From IMG/VR virus record IMGVR_UViG_3300028571_000146, positions 1-21,320 of that record: 21,320 nt of DNA; one strand, written 5' to 3'. This DNA is from a virus. Both the position numbers and the translations under genes were made by a program. Under the pieces are notes generated by a model. It was not told the origin of the DNA and made no database searches. It saw only the letters and a program-made list of their open reading frames with translations. This document shows positions 12,537-20,117 of the stretch, piece after piece (position 1 is the first letter of the stretch; the number at the start of each line of letters is the position of its first letter).

Positions 12537-13874
12537 ATGGCGTATGTGGTTAAGCGTAATAACAGATTTACTGGTTATTACAGGCTTGGAAATAGGCGTT
12601 TATCGGCTGGCACATGGGCTAATAAGAGTGAAGCCATATATCACGCCATAGAAGCGGAGAAACAGGGTTCTATTGCCCCTTCAAAGGCTAATTTAAGGGT
12701 AGGCGATTTTATAGATCAATGGTTAGCGGTATCTGACCTAATGCCGATCACAAAGAAGGGCTATAAATCAGTTTTAAGCAGGTTTGTAGTTCCAGTAATC
12801 GGTGAGCGTGAACTAACTTCCCTGAAGCCCGTAGAACTTACTAAGTTAATTGATGATCTAAAACTATCGGGAGTTAAGTCAGCGACCTTAAATCAAATCA
12901 AGGCTTCTCTCGGTTCTATGTTTTCAAAGTTAGTTAGTGCTGGTCAGTTGGAAAGAAATCCCACGCATGGAATTAAGATCAAGGTTAATCATGCGGATAT
13001 TGCCAAGTTAATTGAACCTGACGAGTTCAAAGAGATAGTGAAGTTTTTACCGACACAAGGGGCAAAATTGTTTGCTCAGTTTTTAGTAGTAAGTGGGTGT
13101 CGCTATGGTGAAGCAACGGAAGTAAGGGCAAAAGACATTAACTTCAAAACTGGAGAAGTTTTTATTCAAAGGCGAGTTAGTGATCTAGGGAAGCAATACA
13201 ACAAGGGTAATCGGTTTTTAGTAGTAGAAGCCACGAAATCGGGGCATAAGAGAAGCGTAGTAATAGGAAAAGCCCTATTACAGCAATTAAAAGCGTATGT
13301 CCTAGCAAAAGGCATAGCAAAAGATGACTTGATGTTCCCAAGAACAATTTTATTAACGGAAGGTAAACTTAAAGGTTCACGAAGCACAAAGCCTTCTCAA
13401 CCATTTGAGAAAGGCGGAAAACAGTTCCAGCATGAAACTCTTTACTCCTATACACATGGGGGTTGTAGATGTGAAAGGTGTAGGCAAGCAGTAGCAAACT
13501 ACCGCAAAGCCAAAGCCCAAGCAGAAGCACCAGCAGAAGCAGAGCAGGTAAGAAGCGGAAGCCGTAAGGCAAAGCAGAAGCACCAGCAGAAGCATAAGCA
13601 AGGGAGTTTCATCAACAATATGAGCCACATGCCTCGTGATGTATGGAGAACAACATGGAACAAAGCAATAGCCAAGTCCGCAATCGGCTGGTATCCGAGA
13701 ACTCACGATTTACGACATGCCAATGCTACGCAGTTGTTAAAGAACGGCATAGACATACATGAAGTAAAAGAGCGATTAGGACACCAATCGATCAAGACGA
13801 CAGAGCGGTATTTACACCGCCTTCGTTCACACCAGTCAAAGGCATCTGAAAGTGCCAACGACTATTTGGAGTGA
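12537..13874 (+). CDS. int: Tyrosine-type site-specific integrase
   Basis: A 445-residue tyrosine recombinase that would integrate and excise the element at att sites. The N-terminal arm-binding region is at about 1-55 and the SAM-like core-binding domain at 55-150. The catalytic residues are all present: Arg189 (SGCRYGE), Lys234 (ATKSGHKR), His390 and Arg393 (THDLRHAN), His416 (RLGHQSIK) and Tyr425 (ERYLHR). Between Lys234 and His390 is an insertion of about 60-70 residues: a Cys knuckle C310-x-C312-x2-C315 (THGGCRCERC), then a Lys/Gln/Ala repeat stretch (323-355) encoded by repetitive DNA. Family members are usually 350-400 residues; the insertion accounts for the excess. AGGGGG lies 5 nt before the ATG. 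The stop is followed at once by the lysozyme-like gene. Confidence 0.96.
   Translation: MAYVVKRNNRFTGYYRLGNRRLSAGTWANKSEAIYHAIEAEKQGSIAPSKANLRVGDFIDQWLAVSDLMPITKKGYKSVLSRFVVPVIGERELTSLKPVELTKLIDDLKLSGVKSATLNQIKASLGSMFSKLVSAGQLERNPTHGIKIKVNHADIAKLIEPDEFKEIVKFLPTQGAKLFAQFLVVSGCRYGEATEVRAKDINFKTGEVFIQRRVSDLGKQYNKGNRFLVVEATKSGHKRSVVIGKALLQQLKAYVLAKGIAKDDLMFPRTILLTEGKLKGSRSTKPSQPFEKGGKQFQHETLYSYTHGGCRCERCRQAVANYRKAKAQAEAPAEAEQVRSGSRKAKQKHQQKHKQGSFINNMSHMPRDVWRTTWNKAIAKSAIGWYPRTHDLRHANATQLLKNGIDIHEVKERLGHQSIKTTERYLHRLRSHQSKASESANDYLE
13519..13594 (+). repeat. 23-bp direct repeat in AGC-rich tract
   Basis: A perfect 23-bp sequence (13519-13541) recurs at 13572-13594 inside the integrase gene. The copies are read in different frames, one giving QAEAPAEAE-like and the other KQKHQQKHK-like protein, so the similarity is at DNA level. 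Related AAGC/CAAAGC units continue to about 14520. Confidence 0.8.
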
Positions 13875-13876
13875 TG

Positions 13877-14476
13877 ATGAAATCAAACGCACGAATAAGA
13901 ACCGAGCAGATGCCAAAGACAATAGTCAAAGCATCAGCAAAAGCCAAAGCAAGAGTAAAAGCACTAATACTTAGTGGGTCGATCTCGACCTTAGCCGTAG
14001 CATTTGGAGTAGCAACTACGCCTGATGCCATAGCACCAACTAAAGCCGAAGCAGTAGTAGTTCAAGCAACTACAAATGAAGCGATCTTAAAAAAATATGA
14101 GAACGCTCATAAATTGACCGATACTGAATTGGTCGAATTGCTTCGTGCCGTAGGCTTCACAGGCACAGACCTAAAAGAAGCATGGGCAATAGCAAAAAAG
14201 GAAAGTAATGGGCGACCACTTGCTCACAATCCAAACACAGACACAGGCGATAATTCTTGGGGTATGTTTCAAATAAACATGCTTGGAGAGTTAGGCGAAG
14301 ATCGTAGAGAAAAATTTGGTTTAGAAAATAATGCCGAATTGCTCAATCCTGTGGTTAACGCAAGCATCACCTATTACATGAGTAAAGGTGGTAAAGACTG
14401 GAGTTCTTGGCATGGAATTACACCAAAGACTAAGCAGTTAATGGAACAGTTCCCAGTAAAGAACGCAAAGCAATAG
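13877..14476 (+). CDS. Secreted lysozyme-like transglycosylase
   Basis: A 199-residue cell-wall hydrolase of the lysozyme/soluble lytic transglycosylase fold. A basic N-terminus (1-28) and a hydrophobic segment (29-50, ALILSGSISTLAVAFGVATT) form a signal peptide or anchor. The domain contains the family signature: AWAIAKKES (catalytic Glu109), NGRPLAHNPN, then DNSWGMFQINM. It would cleave peptidoglycan during entry, lysis or superinfection; the role cannot be told. Start: GTG 13871, ATG 13874 and ATG 13877 are in frame. GGAG at 13868-13871 fits the third best. It directly follows the integrase, an unusual place for a lysis gene, and may be a lysogenic function. The 5' part contains the AGC-rich repeat. 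Confidence 0.85.
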   Translation: MKSNARIRTEQMPKTIVKASAKAKARVKALILSGSISTLAVAFGVATTPDAIAPTKAEAVVVQATTNEAILKKYENAHKLTDTELVELLRAVGFTGTDLKEAWAIAKKESNGRPLAHNPNTDTGDNSWGMFQINMLGELGEDRREKFGLENNAELLNPVVNASITYYMSKGGKDWSSWHGITPKTKQLMEQFPVKNAKQ

Positions 14477-14527
14477 CAAAAGCCATAGCAAAAGCATAGG
14501 CAAGCAAAGCAATAGGAGAAGCAGTAG
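14477..14527 (+). repeat. AGC-rich repeat tract after the lysozyme-like gene
   Basis: A continuation of the hexamer-like repeat (units such as AGCAAAAGCCATAGCAAAAG) beyond the stop codon. It does not code for anything obvious and shows that the repeat is not limited to protein-coding sequence. Confidence 0.6.
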
Positions 14528-14560
14528 GAGAAGCCCCATCAGAGATGGTGGGGCTATCTC
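14528..14560 (+). terminator. Strong hairpin after the lysozyme-like gene
   Basis: AGCCCCA (14532-14538) pairs with TGGGGCT (14549-14555), extended by GAGA/TCTC across one bulged A. No T-run follows, so it may be a factor-dependent terminator or mRNA-end structure. Confidence 0.5.
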
Positions 14561-14562
14561 AG

Positions 14563-14596
14563 AACTAACTCTCCTGGCAGCCAGGGGAACTTAGTT
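14563..14596 (+). other. Two-part hairpin with AACTAA/TTAGTT arms
   Basis: AACTAA (14563-14568) pairs with TTAGTT (14591-14596), and inside CTCCTGG pairs with CCAGGGG across a 3-nt loop with one G-T. It lies just before the AGGGGG ribosome-binding site of the next gene. It carries the same arms as the repeats upstream of the integrase, so the integrase and lysozyme-like genes are bracketed by related sequences. It may be part of an attachment region. Confidence 0.45.
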
Positions 14597-14611
14597 AGTT
14601 AGGGGGCAATC

Positions 14612-14938
14612 ATGGGAGAACACTCATTTGTAGATCGTTATGTCGAATTAGACAAGCAATACATAAAGCATAAGCAAGAACAATATAAAGATTATAAAGA
14701 ACCTAACTTGTCTTATAGCGAAGAATTGTTTTGGAATAAGTTAGTTCATTTAGGTTGGAGAAAAGATAGCACAACAACAGAGTGTTTAGTATTGGTCTGT
14801 TCTGTTTGTGAATTATCAATAACAAAAGTCATTCTTAAAGATACCTCTGATGTTAGAGGTTTATTAAATGTAGACGAAAGAAAGCGTCATCACCAAAGAT
14901 ACTATTGCAAAGCAACAGGTAAAGTAGAGCAAGAGTAG
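14612..14938 (+). CDS. Small Cys-containing hypothetical protein
   Basis: A 108-residue soluble protein. The N-terminal third is rich in Lys, Tyr and Glu; the second part has C58, C63 and C66 (TECLVLVCSVCE) and later HHQRYYC, which together could bind one zinc ion. AGGGGG precedes the ATG. It is the last rightward gene and converges with the ribonucleotide reductase gene after 26 nt. I see no clear terminator between them. Function unknown. Confidence 0.7.
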   Translation: MGEHSFVDRYVELDKQYIKHKQEQYKDYKEPNLSYSEELFWNKLVHLGWRKDSTTTECLVLVCSVCELSITKVILKDTSDVRGLLNVDERKRHHQRYYCKATGKVEQE

Positions 14939-14964
14939 AGTGAAAGCAAAGCAGTACCAAAAGG

Positions 14965-16998
14965 CTATTGATTGTCTTTAATTAACCTAACTTCGCAAGC
15001 ATCTGTTGTGCAGTAAGCCTCACCAATAGCGTCGGCAGCCATACCAGCATAAACTCCAGATAAATCAATTGGAAAAAGTTTCATACTTCCTTCTGACTCA
15101 TATTCTTCAGCAGTTATTTGTGTGTAAGGCATTTGAGGATAGGTAGCATTACCAGAAGGTAAAAAGGATACGGTTTTAAGTTGACCATCATACATATGCA
15201 AAGCCGTACCAATAGCAGAGGCTTCCGTTTCAGGATTAAAACTAATAGTCACACTTACAGAATTATCTGACCAATACCTTTGTGCAGTAGCAGCAAGAGC
15301 CATTTTTTCATAGATACTTACATCTTTCTCACTACGCATAGCCTTAGATTTAATTGGAAAGAAGACAACTGAAGTCGTAGCAGGAGACTCACTTGCTGGC
15401 TCTACTCGATAGTTAGCCATCTTAAACAATGGGAGCATTGGATCAGAGTTAGCAAACCTAATAGCACGGTTGAAGTACTGTCCACCTACAGTCCAATGAA
15501 CGCCAGGTGATTCACCTGCCAAGATACTAACTGTTCCACTTGGCTTCACAGTCGTCATCTTGATTGACTCACGGATACCAAGCCACTCTGAGTAGGTTGT
15601 GTCATATGTCTTAATTACCTTGTATCCCTCATCCATCCATTGACGTAATGTTGGTAATCCTTTTCTATCTGCAAAATTAGCCACTCCTGAAACAGAAGTA
15701 CCTATGCGCCGATTTCTTTGCATGATGGCGTTTGTCTCTTCCCAGTGTGTAGGTATAAGAGTTACGGTCTTTGCGTATAAATAAGCAAACTTTAAAGTTC
15801 TTTTAAAATCATCTATATCCTCATGGCGATTTAAATAGGTCTCAACTAAGGTACAGCACTCAAAGGACTCAAGAGATTGTTCTGCACAAGGGTTGTACCC
15901 TGCAATGCGCCAATCTTTATTGTTTATAGGGTCACTCAAACGGCCGTATTGTTTTGAAATATCCATCCAAACAACTCCAGGTTCACCATTGCGGGCAATG
16001 CCATCAATAATGTTATCTAAATTGTCTCCAACATTTACTGACACAGAGTTATTAGACATCCAAGCCCAACCTGGCTTTTCTGGATCGTAAGAGTTTCTTT
16101 CTGGGAATTTTTCTTTGTTCTTTAAATTTAAAAAATCTTCATCATCAATTCTGCCAATAAGTAACTCAGCAGACCGCCTAACGTTGCCAGATACAACACA
16201 AACCCCAATAAGATTCCCAATGTCAGCGATATCAATACGGGTAAGTTTCTGACCAGCACGTTCCTTGAAGATTCCATCGATGTAAAGATGTAACCTAATG
16301 AGCGGTTCTGGACCCGCTGCTGTTCCACCAAATGTCTTGATGGGTTCGCCTGCCTTGCGAATTTCTTCATAGTTAAACCTAGGACGTTTCGAGTCTGGTC
16401 GTAGGTAAGAGTTAATAAGCGTGGCCGTTGATTCGACCCAGCCCTCCCTGGTATCTGGAATGACATGTTGTTCCCCCTCTTGCGGTTTATATATGGTGAA
16501 GTCTTTATCGGCGCCCTTATCATCGAAACCAACTCCAACTCCAAGCATACTAGCCTCCATCAAAAAGGCAAAAGGCTTGGCTGGATCAGTCTTAGTCATT
16601 GAGCCTGTAGACACAAAAGCACAGTTTTGCAAGGCTGCTGAGTTTCGTTTTTCATTTACAAGTGGGGTTCCCATCACCCATAAACCTCTACCTGGCGGTG
16701 TCCACTTTAAGTTCCAAAGACGGTCAAAGGCTTCTTTGGCTGATGCTGCTGCTTTAGCATCTGACCAAGGTAGTCGATTAGTTTTAGCATGGTCTTTTTG
16801 TAAAGAGTACATTCCGTTAATAACTCTTTCACAAACGTCTACCCAAGTTTCTTTAGTACCATCTTGCTTAAGTCGTGAATAGGTACGTAAAAAAGTTATT
16901 TCACCAACTGAGTTACCTGCTGCATCTTGATACCCAAAAGGTGCTTTTAAACTTTTGTATGGTGTAACAAACTCTTCGGCTAATTTAAATGAAAACAT
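14965..16998 (-). CDS. nrdJ: B12-dependent ribonucleoside-triphosphate reductase (class II)
   Basis: A 677-residue monomeric class II ribonucleotide reductase. It would reduce ribonucleotides to deoxyribonucleotides with adenosylcobalamin as radical source, in the cytoplasm. The key residues are visible: C126 (QNCAFVST) and C381 or C382 (FECCTL) as the redox pair, the thiyl-radical Cys371 and Glu373 in NPCAEQ, the PSGTVS loop (486-491), and a C-terminal CTTDAC (C663, C668) with the x4 spacing of the Lactobacillus leichmannii enzyme that re-reduces the active site. It is somewhat shorter than that enzyme (739). GGGGG lies 8 nt before the ATG. The 178-nt gap upstream has inverted repeats but no recognisable B12 riboswitch. 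In phages this supplies dNTPs for replication. Confidence 0.96.
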   Translation of the reverse strand: MFSFKLAEEFVTPYKSLKAPFGYQDAAGNSVGEITFLRTYSRLKQDGTKETWVDVCERVINGMYSLQKDHAKTNRLPWSDAKAAASAKEAFDRLWNLKWTPPGRGLWVMGTPLVNEKRNSAALQNCAFVSTGSMTKTDPAKPFAFLMEASMLGVGVGFDDKGADKDFTIYKPQEGEQHVIPDTREGWVESTATLINSYLRPDSKRPRFNYEEIRKAGEPIKTFGGTAAGPEPLIRLHLYIDGIFKERAGQKLTRIDIADIGNLIGVCVVSGNVRRSAELLIGRIDDEDFLNLKNKEKFPERNSYDPEKPGWAWMSNNSVSVNVGDNLDNIIDGIARNGEPGVVWMDISKQYGRLSDPINNKDWRIAGYNPCAEQSLESFECCTLVETYLNRHEDIDDFKRTLKFAYLYAKTVTLIPTHWEETNAIMQRNRRIGTSVSGVANFADRKGLPTLRQWMDEGYKVIKTYDTTYSEWLGIRESIKMTTVKPSGTVSILAGESPGVHWTVGGQYFNRAIRFANSDPMLPLFKMANYRVEPASESPATTSVVFFPIKSKAMRSEKDVSIYEKMALAATAQRYWSDNSVSVTISFNPETEASAIGTALHMYDGQLKTVSFLPSGNATYPQMPYTQITAEEYESEGSMKLFPIDLSGVYAGMAADAIGEAYCTTDACEVRLIKDNQ

Positions 16999-17176
16999 AG
17001 TTCTAACCCCCGACTATATGTATGCTGGTGTAAATACCCCTTAATGGGAGTATGTATTGTGATGGGTATAAACCTATCACACACTTGTTAACTTGGTTTA
17101 GTAGTTATGTTAAGGATGAAAGGTTAAACTTCCCTCCACTATCATCCACTGCTCTCCACTTACTGTTATCAGATAA
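16999..17176 (-). promoter_or_regulatory. nrdJ upstream region with operator-like inverted repeats
   Basis: A 178-nt gap. It contains a 10-bp inverted repeat with one mismatch (17058-17067 with 17072-17081) and, next to the upstream stop codon, the perfect 13-bp palindrome GTTATCAGATAAC (17165-17177). Neither is followed by a T-run. A minus-strand TTAACA/TATACC pair is spaced only 15 bp, so I do not call a promoter. These are candidate operator sites for nrdJ. Confidence 0.45.
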
Positions 17177-18679
17177 CTATTCTTCTATAGATTGTTGAAT
17201 AATTTTTGTAACTGTATCTTCTTTTAAAGCATCAGGTAACTCACGAAGAGCCTGCGCTCTATCTCCAAAGATTGCAGAAAGAACTCCACCAGAACTTTGG
17301 CGCTCTGCTGTAATGCGGACAAACTCTCGATTTTCTTCTAACTCTTTTAAATTACCAACAAGTTTGAACAAACGATCAATCTCTTGAGATACATTAGGAT
17401 CAGCATATCCGCCATTCATTTCTTCTGCAAAACGCATAAAAGCCACTCTTTGGCCTTGCATTTCAATAATTGCATTAAGTAAAGCCTTTAGTTGATCTTT
17501 AGTCTTTACTTCTACAGGAAGGTTAAAAGCACAACTATTGTCAGGCTTGAAAGCAGGACAATTTGAGGCAACAAAACAGGTATTACATTGGCGAAGTGAT
17601 GAGTGTTGATTGTTAATAATTGGAACATCTTTAAGGACATCCTTTCCTTCTTCATCAGTCTCTACTATAGTTTTCATTTTATATCCAAAAACAGGTAAGT
17701 TTTGAACCTCCGAAGGGTCTCTTTGTACCACTTCGTTAGTAGAATTTTTCCGCATTTCTACCTCACTGTTATCAGAAGACGGTATCTCAAATCCCATTAA
17801 ACCTGTTAACAACTCATCGCTGTTATCAGATACTTTCTCTTCTTTTCCACCATTAATAATATGAAAGTTTGGGCTCTTTTTATCCATTGACTCCTCTAAT
17901 CGTTTGTAAGACCATACGGCAACTTTAGTTGCTTCAAGGGTACCATCTTGGACAAACTCTAAATAGTCTAGTCCAGCCTTCTCTACTATGGGCTTATATC
18001 TTGGTCGTGCTTGATCCTTCATTCTCTTGGGATAACGAACTAACTTAGTTCCATCCCAAATAATAGTTTCACCTCTCCGCATTGGAGATAGCCAAGACAA
18101 TGTGCTTGCAGTGACAAATGGTATCTGTCTTAAGTTGTCTGGTTTTGCACATCCAAGGGCGTGGTATTTAATATTAAACTGTCTTGAATAACTTCTGGTA
18201 ACAGCCGCTAAGTTAGTTACAGACTCAATTTCTGCGTAAGGAATAACAAGGTTAGAATACTTTTCAGACATCTCTTTTAATTTTAATAAACCATATTCTT
18301 CATGCCAAACAACCCATAACTTCGGGTCGTTAGCAAAGAAGGGGCGTTGTTGTTCTACCCACTCTAACCCCAAAATTAAAGAATCAAACTCTTGAAAAGC
18401 CTCTGCTCTGTCAGAGTTATTTACTAAAAACTCTTGATAATCAGCGGCTATTTCAAGTAACTCTTCTTTTGATAAACCAGCCTTATCTGCTTGGGATGCT
18501 CCAGACTCGATGTAAACTTTAGTCTCTGGAGTAAAGTGCTCACTTATAAGCCATAATTTAGTTTTAGGCAATCCCCGTTTACGAAGTCCCCAGTAGTTAA
18601 GTCCCATCGACTCAACTTTCATGCCTTCAAGAAGAGTGCGGTTAGACCCCACCTCTGTGCCGCTAAAAATTAATTTCAT
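17177..18679 (-). CDS. Probable TIM-barrel (TGT/DpdA-like) protein with C-terminal Cys cluster
   Basis: A 500-residue protein with two parts. Residues 1-265 show the strand-loop rhythm of a TIM barrel related to phage tRNA-guanine-transglycosylase-like proteins: KLIFSGTE, VYIESGASQ (in the place of the DSGGFQ segment), LWVVWHEEYG, KYHALGCAKPDNL and PFVTASTLSWL. The expected catalytic acids look changed (ESGA for DSGG, no Asp at TASTLSW), so activity is doubtful. After a polar linker, a Cys cluster C365-x2-C368-x5-C374-x8-C383 may hold an Fe-S cluster or zinc, and a long helical tail follows. Start: the frame opens with TTG at 18691, but the ATG at 18679 overlaps the upstream stop (TAATG) and begins at the first strand. 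No queC/D/E-type genes are seen in the window. The function is inferred and uncertain. Confidence 0.6.
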   Translation of the reverse strand: MKLIFSGTEVGSNRTLLEGMKVESMGLNYWGLRKRGLPKTKLWLISEHFTPETKVYIESGASQADKAGLSKEELLEIAADYQEFLVNNSDRAEAFQEFDSLILGLEWVEQQRPFFANDPKLWVVWHEEYGLLKLKEMSEKYSNLVIPYAEIESVTNLAAVTRSYSRQFNIKYHALGCAKPDNLRQIPFVTASTLSWLSPMRRGETIIWDGTKLVRYPKRMKDQARPRYKPIVEKAGLDYLEFVQDGTLEATKVAVWSYKRLEESMDKKSPNFHIINGGKEEKVSDNSDELLTGLMGFEIPSSDNSEVEMRKNSTNEVVQRDPSEVQNLPVFGYKMKTIVETDEEGKDVLKDVPIINNQHSSLRQCNTCFVASNCPAFKPDNSCAFNLPVEVKTKDQLKALLNAIIEMQGQRVAFMRFAEEMNGGYADPNVSQEIDRLFKLVGNLKELEENREFVRITAERQSSGGVLSAIFGDRAQALRELPDALKEDTVTKIIQQSIEE

Positions 18680-19167
18680 TAATCTTGCCAAAATTCTAAA
18701 TCTTTAGGAGCAGCAGCATCTTTTGATTTAGCAACGTTTATTCTATTTATAGACGCTTCAATTTGATCCCATTGGCGAACTTTTTTAGGAGCATCAGGTC
18801 GTCGTTCAACGGGTAAATACCCAGGATTCATAAACATGATTGCTGGAAGACCTTGTTCTTCAAATACCCAAGCACACATAGTTGGATCAGAGTCTACGTA
18901 TAATTCAATTGGAGCACGACTGCGGCTCATTACAAACTGACGTTTTTTTAAATCTTCGCCTTCTAAATGAAAAGAACGGTCAATTAAATCATCATAGTTA
19001 ATAATTCCGTGAGAGTTTAACCAGTGTTCAGCATCAATGGTAGTCCGAGAGGTCATTAAAGCCACTCTATTATTTACATTTAAAGCGTAGTAAAGCATCA
19101 CACCTGCTCGGATTGGTTCACCTGTATCCGAACTAAGTACTCCGTCTAGTGATAGTAATACGTTCAC
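18679..19167 (-). CDS. HAD-like protein, nucleophile Asp replaced
   Basis: A 162-residue protein with the HAD core: motif I LLSLDGVL (5-11), motif II LMTSR (37-41), a Lys pair (74-75) for motif III, and YVDSDP (90-95) for motif IV. HAD phosphatases use the first Asp of DxD in motif I as nucleophile; here the position is Ser6 and only Asp8 remains. A normal phosphoaspartate mechanism is therefore not possible, unless the alignment is shifted. It could be a binding or regulatory relative, or a phosphatase that lost activity. It starts with GTG, with AAGGA 5 nt upstream, after the nucleotidyltransferase gene. Confidence 0.75.
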   Translation of the reverse strand: MNVLLSLDGVLSSDTGEPIRAGVMLYYALNVNNRVALMTSRTTIDAEHWLNSHGIINYDDLIDRSFHLEGEDLKKRQFVMSRSRAPIELYVDSDPTMCAWVFEEQGLPAIMFMNPGYLPVERRPDAPKKVRQWDQIEASINRINVAKSKDAAAPKDLEFWQD

Positions 19168-19168
19168 G

Positions 19169-20104
19169 TTATCCTTTTGCTCGGTATGTTGCCGCTCTAC
19201 GAATTAGGGTCTGAGTATCTGGTAAATCAATACCATAAGTTTCGTCTGCTTGTTTTGCTTTGTATGCTGACCAGTACTCAGACATTTGTTTTAAGGCAGG
19301 AACTGTTCCATATTTTTTTCCAGCCTGCCATCTATAGTTATAAAAATCATCATATCCTTTGCCATCTTTTTTAAACGCATATCGTCTTGAAGAATGAATA
19401 TCGCTAAATAAAGCCGAACCTTGCATTAAAGCAGTTTGTAAATTAAACTCAGCATTACGTCTAGATGCAGGATTATTTGCACCCTGTAAGTCTGTTAAGG
19501 CTTTGGAATACCGCATTACAATTTCAGATGCCATTGAAGTATCTTTTTGCACCATAGAATCCCAAACAGAGTTTTGTTGTGCGCCTTCTTTTTTAGGAAA
19601 TACCGTCCACTCATTATGAGTTAAATTATAGGCTGCATAAGGATTAATAGTTCTAATGTCAGTGGCACCAGGGTTTACATAAAAAGTAACCTCAAAACCA
19701 TTCCAATTTGTCATTTCTGGTTGTAAATACTCTCTAAACTCTTCATTTAACATTTTGCTAATTTCAACATCAGAAAGCCCCAAATACTCTGGATGCGCTG
19801 TTCTAAACTGAATGTAATCAACACCAATAAGGACGTCTAGGTCTCCTGGTTCACGATCTGCAGACCATTGAAAAGAAACAGCCGAACCTGCAAGCCAAAC
19901 GGTAGTCCACAAATCTGGATGACGATAGGTTTCGTTTAAAAATCCAAATAACTTTTGAAGGATACCGTTGCGAACCCATCCTTTAAGAAAAAAATTTACA
20001 AACAAATGTGGGTCTAACTCTTCTTCTGGATCAGAAAAATAAGAGGTAGAAGATTCCCGCAATTGTATGGGGGTAACAAATCTACTTAAATCGCTCATAG
20101 ACAT
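19169..20104 (-). CDS. Pol-beta-superfamily nucleotidyltransferase
   Basis: A 311-residue protein. The superfamily signature is AGSAVSFQW...GDLDVLIG: Gly73-Ser74, then Asp88-x-Asp90, the metal-binding pair. Glu138 in FEVTFYV is the likely third acid. It would transfer a nucleotide from NTP to an acceptor (nucleic acid, protein or small molecule); the acceptor cannot be told. A helical C-terminal half (about 180-311) has no known motif and could hold the acceptor site. MSMS allows two starts; the first ATG at 20104 is used. It is followed directly by the HAD-like gene, which suggests the two act together. Confidence 0.82.
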   Translation of the reverse strand: MSMSDLSRFVTPIQLRESSTSYFSDPEEELDPHLFVNFFLKGWVRNGILQKLFGFLNETYRHPDLWTTVWLAGSAVSFQWSADREPGDLDVLIGVDYIQFRTAHPEYLGLSDVEISKMLNEEFREYLQPEMTNWNGFEVTFYVNPGATDIRTINPYAAYNLTHNEWTVFPKKEGAQQNSVWDSMVQKDTSMASEIVMRYSKALTDLQGANNPASRRNAEFNLQTALMQGSALFSDIHSSRRYAFKKDGKGYDDFYNYRWQAGKKYGTVPALKQMSEYWSAYKAKQADETYGIDLPDTQTLIRRAATYRAKG

Positions 20105-20117
20105 AGTCTATGGCTCT

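Noticed and set aside
13377-13706. Minus-strand Cys/Leu-rich open frames opposite int
   Set aside because: They are reverse readings of the AGC-rich repeat (GCT/TGC codons); no start signals.
16421-16882. Plus-strand 153-codon frame within nrdJ
   Set aside because: It is a shadow of the reductase, which has all catalytic residues in its own frame.
16999-17176. Cobalamin riboswitch upstream of nrdJ
   Set aside because: The gap has only simple inverted repeats; I see no B12-box-like core, and the space is small for a full cobalamin riboswitch.
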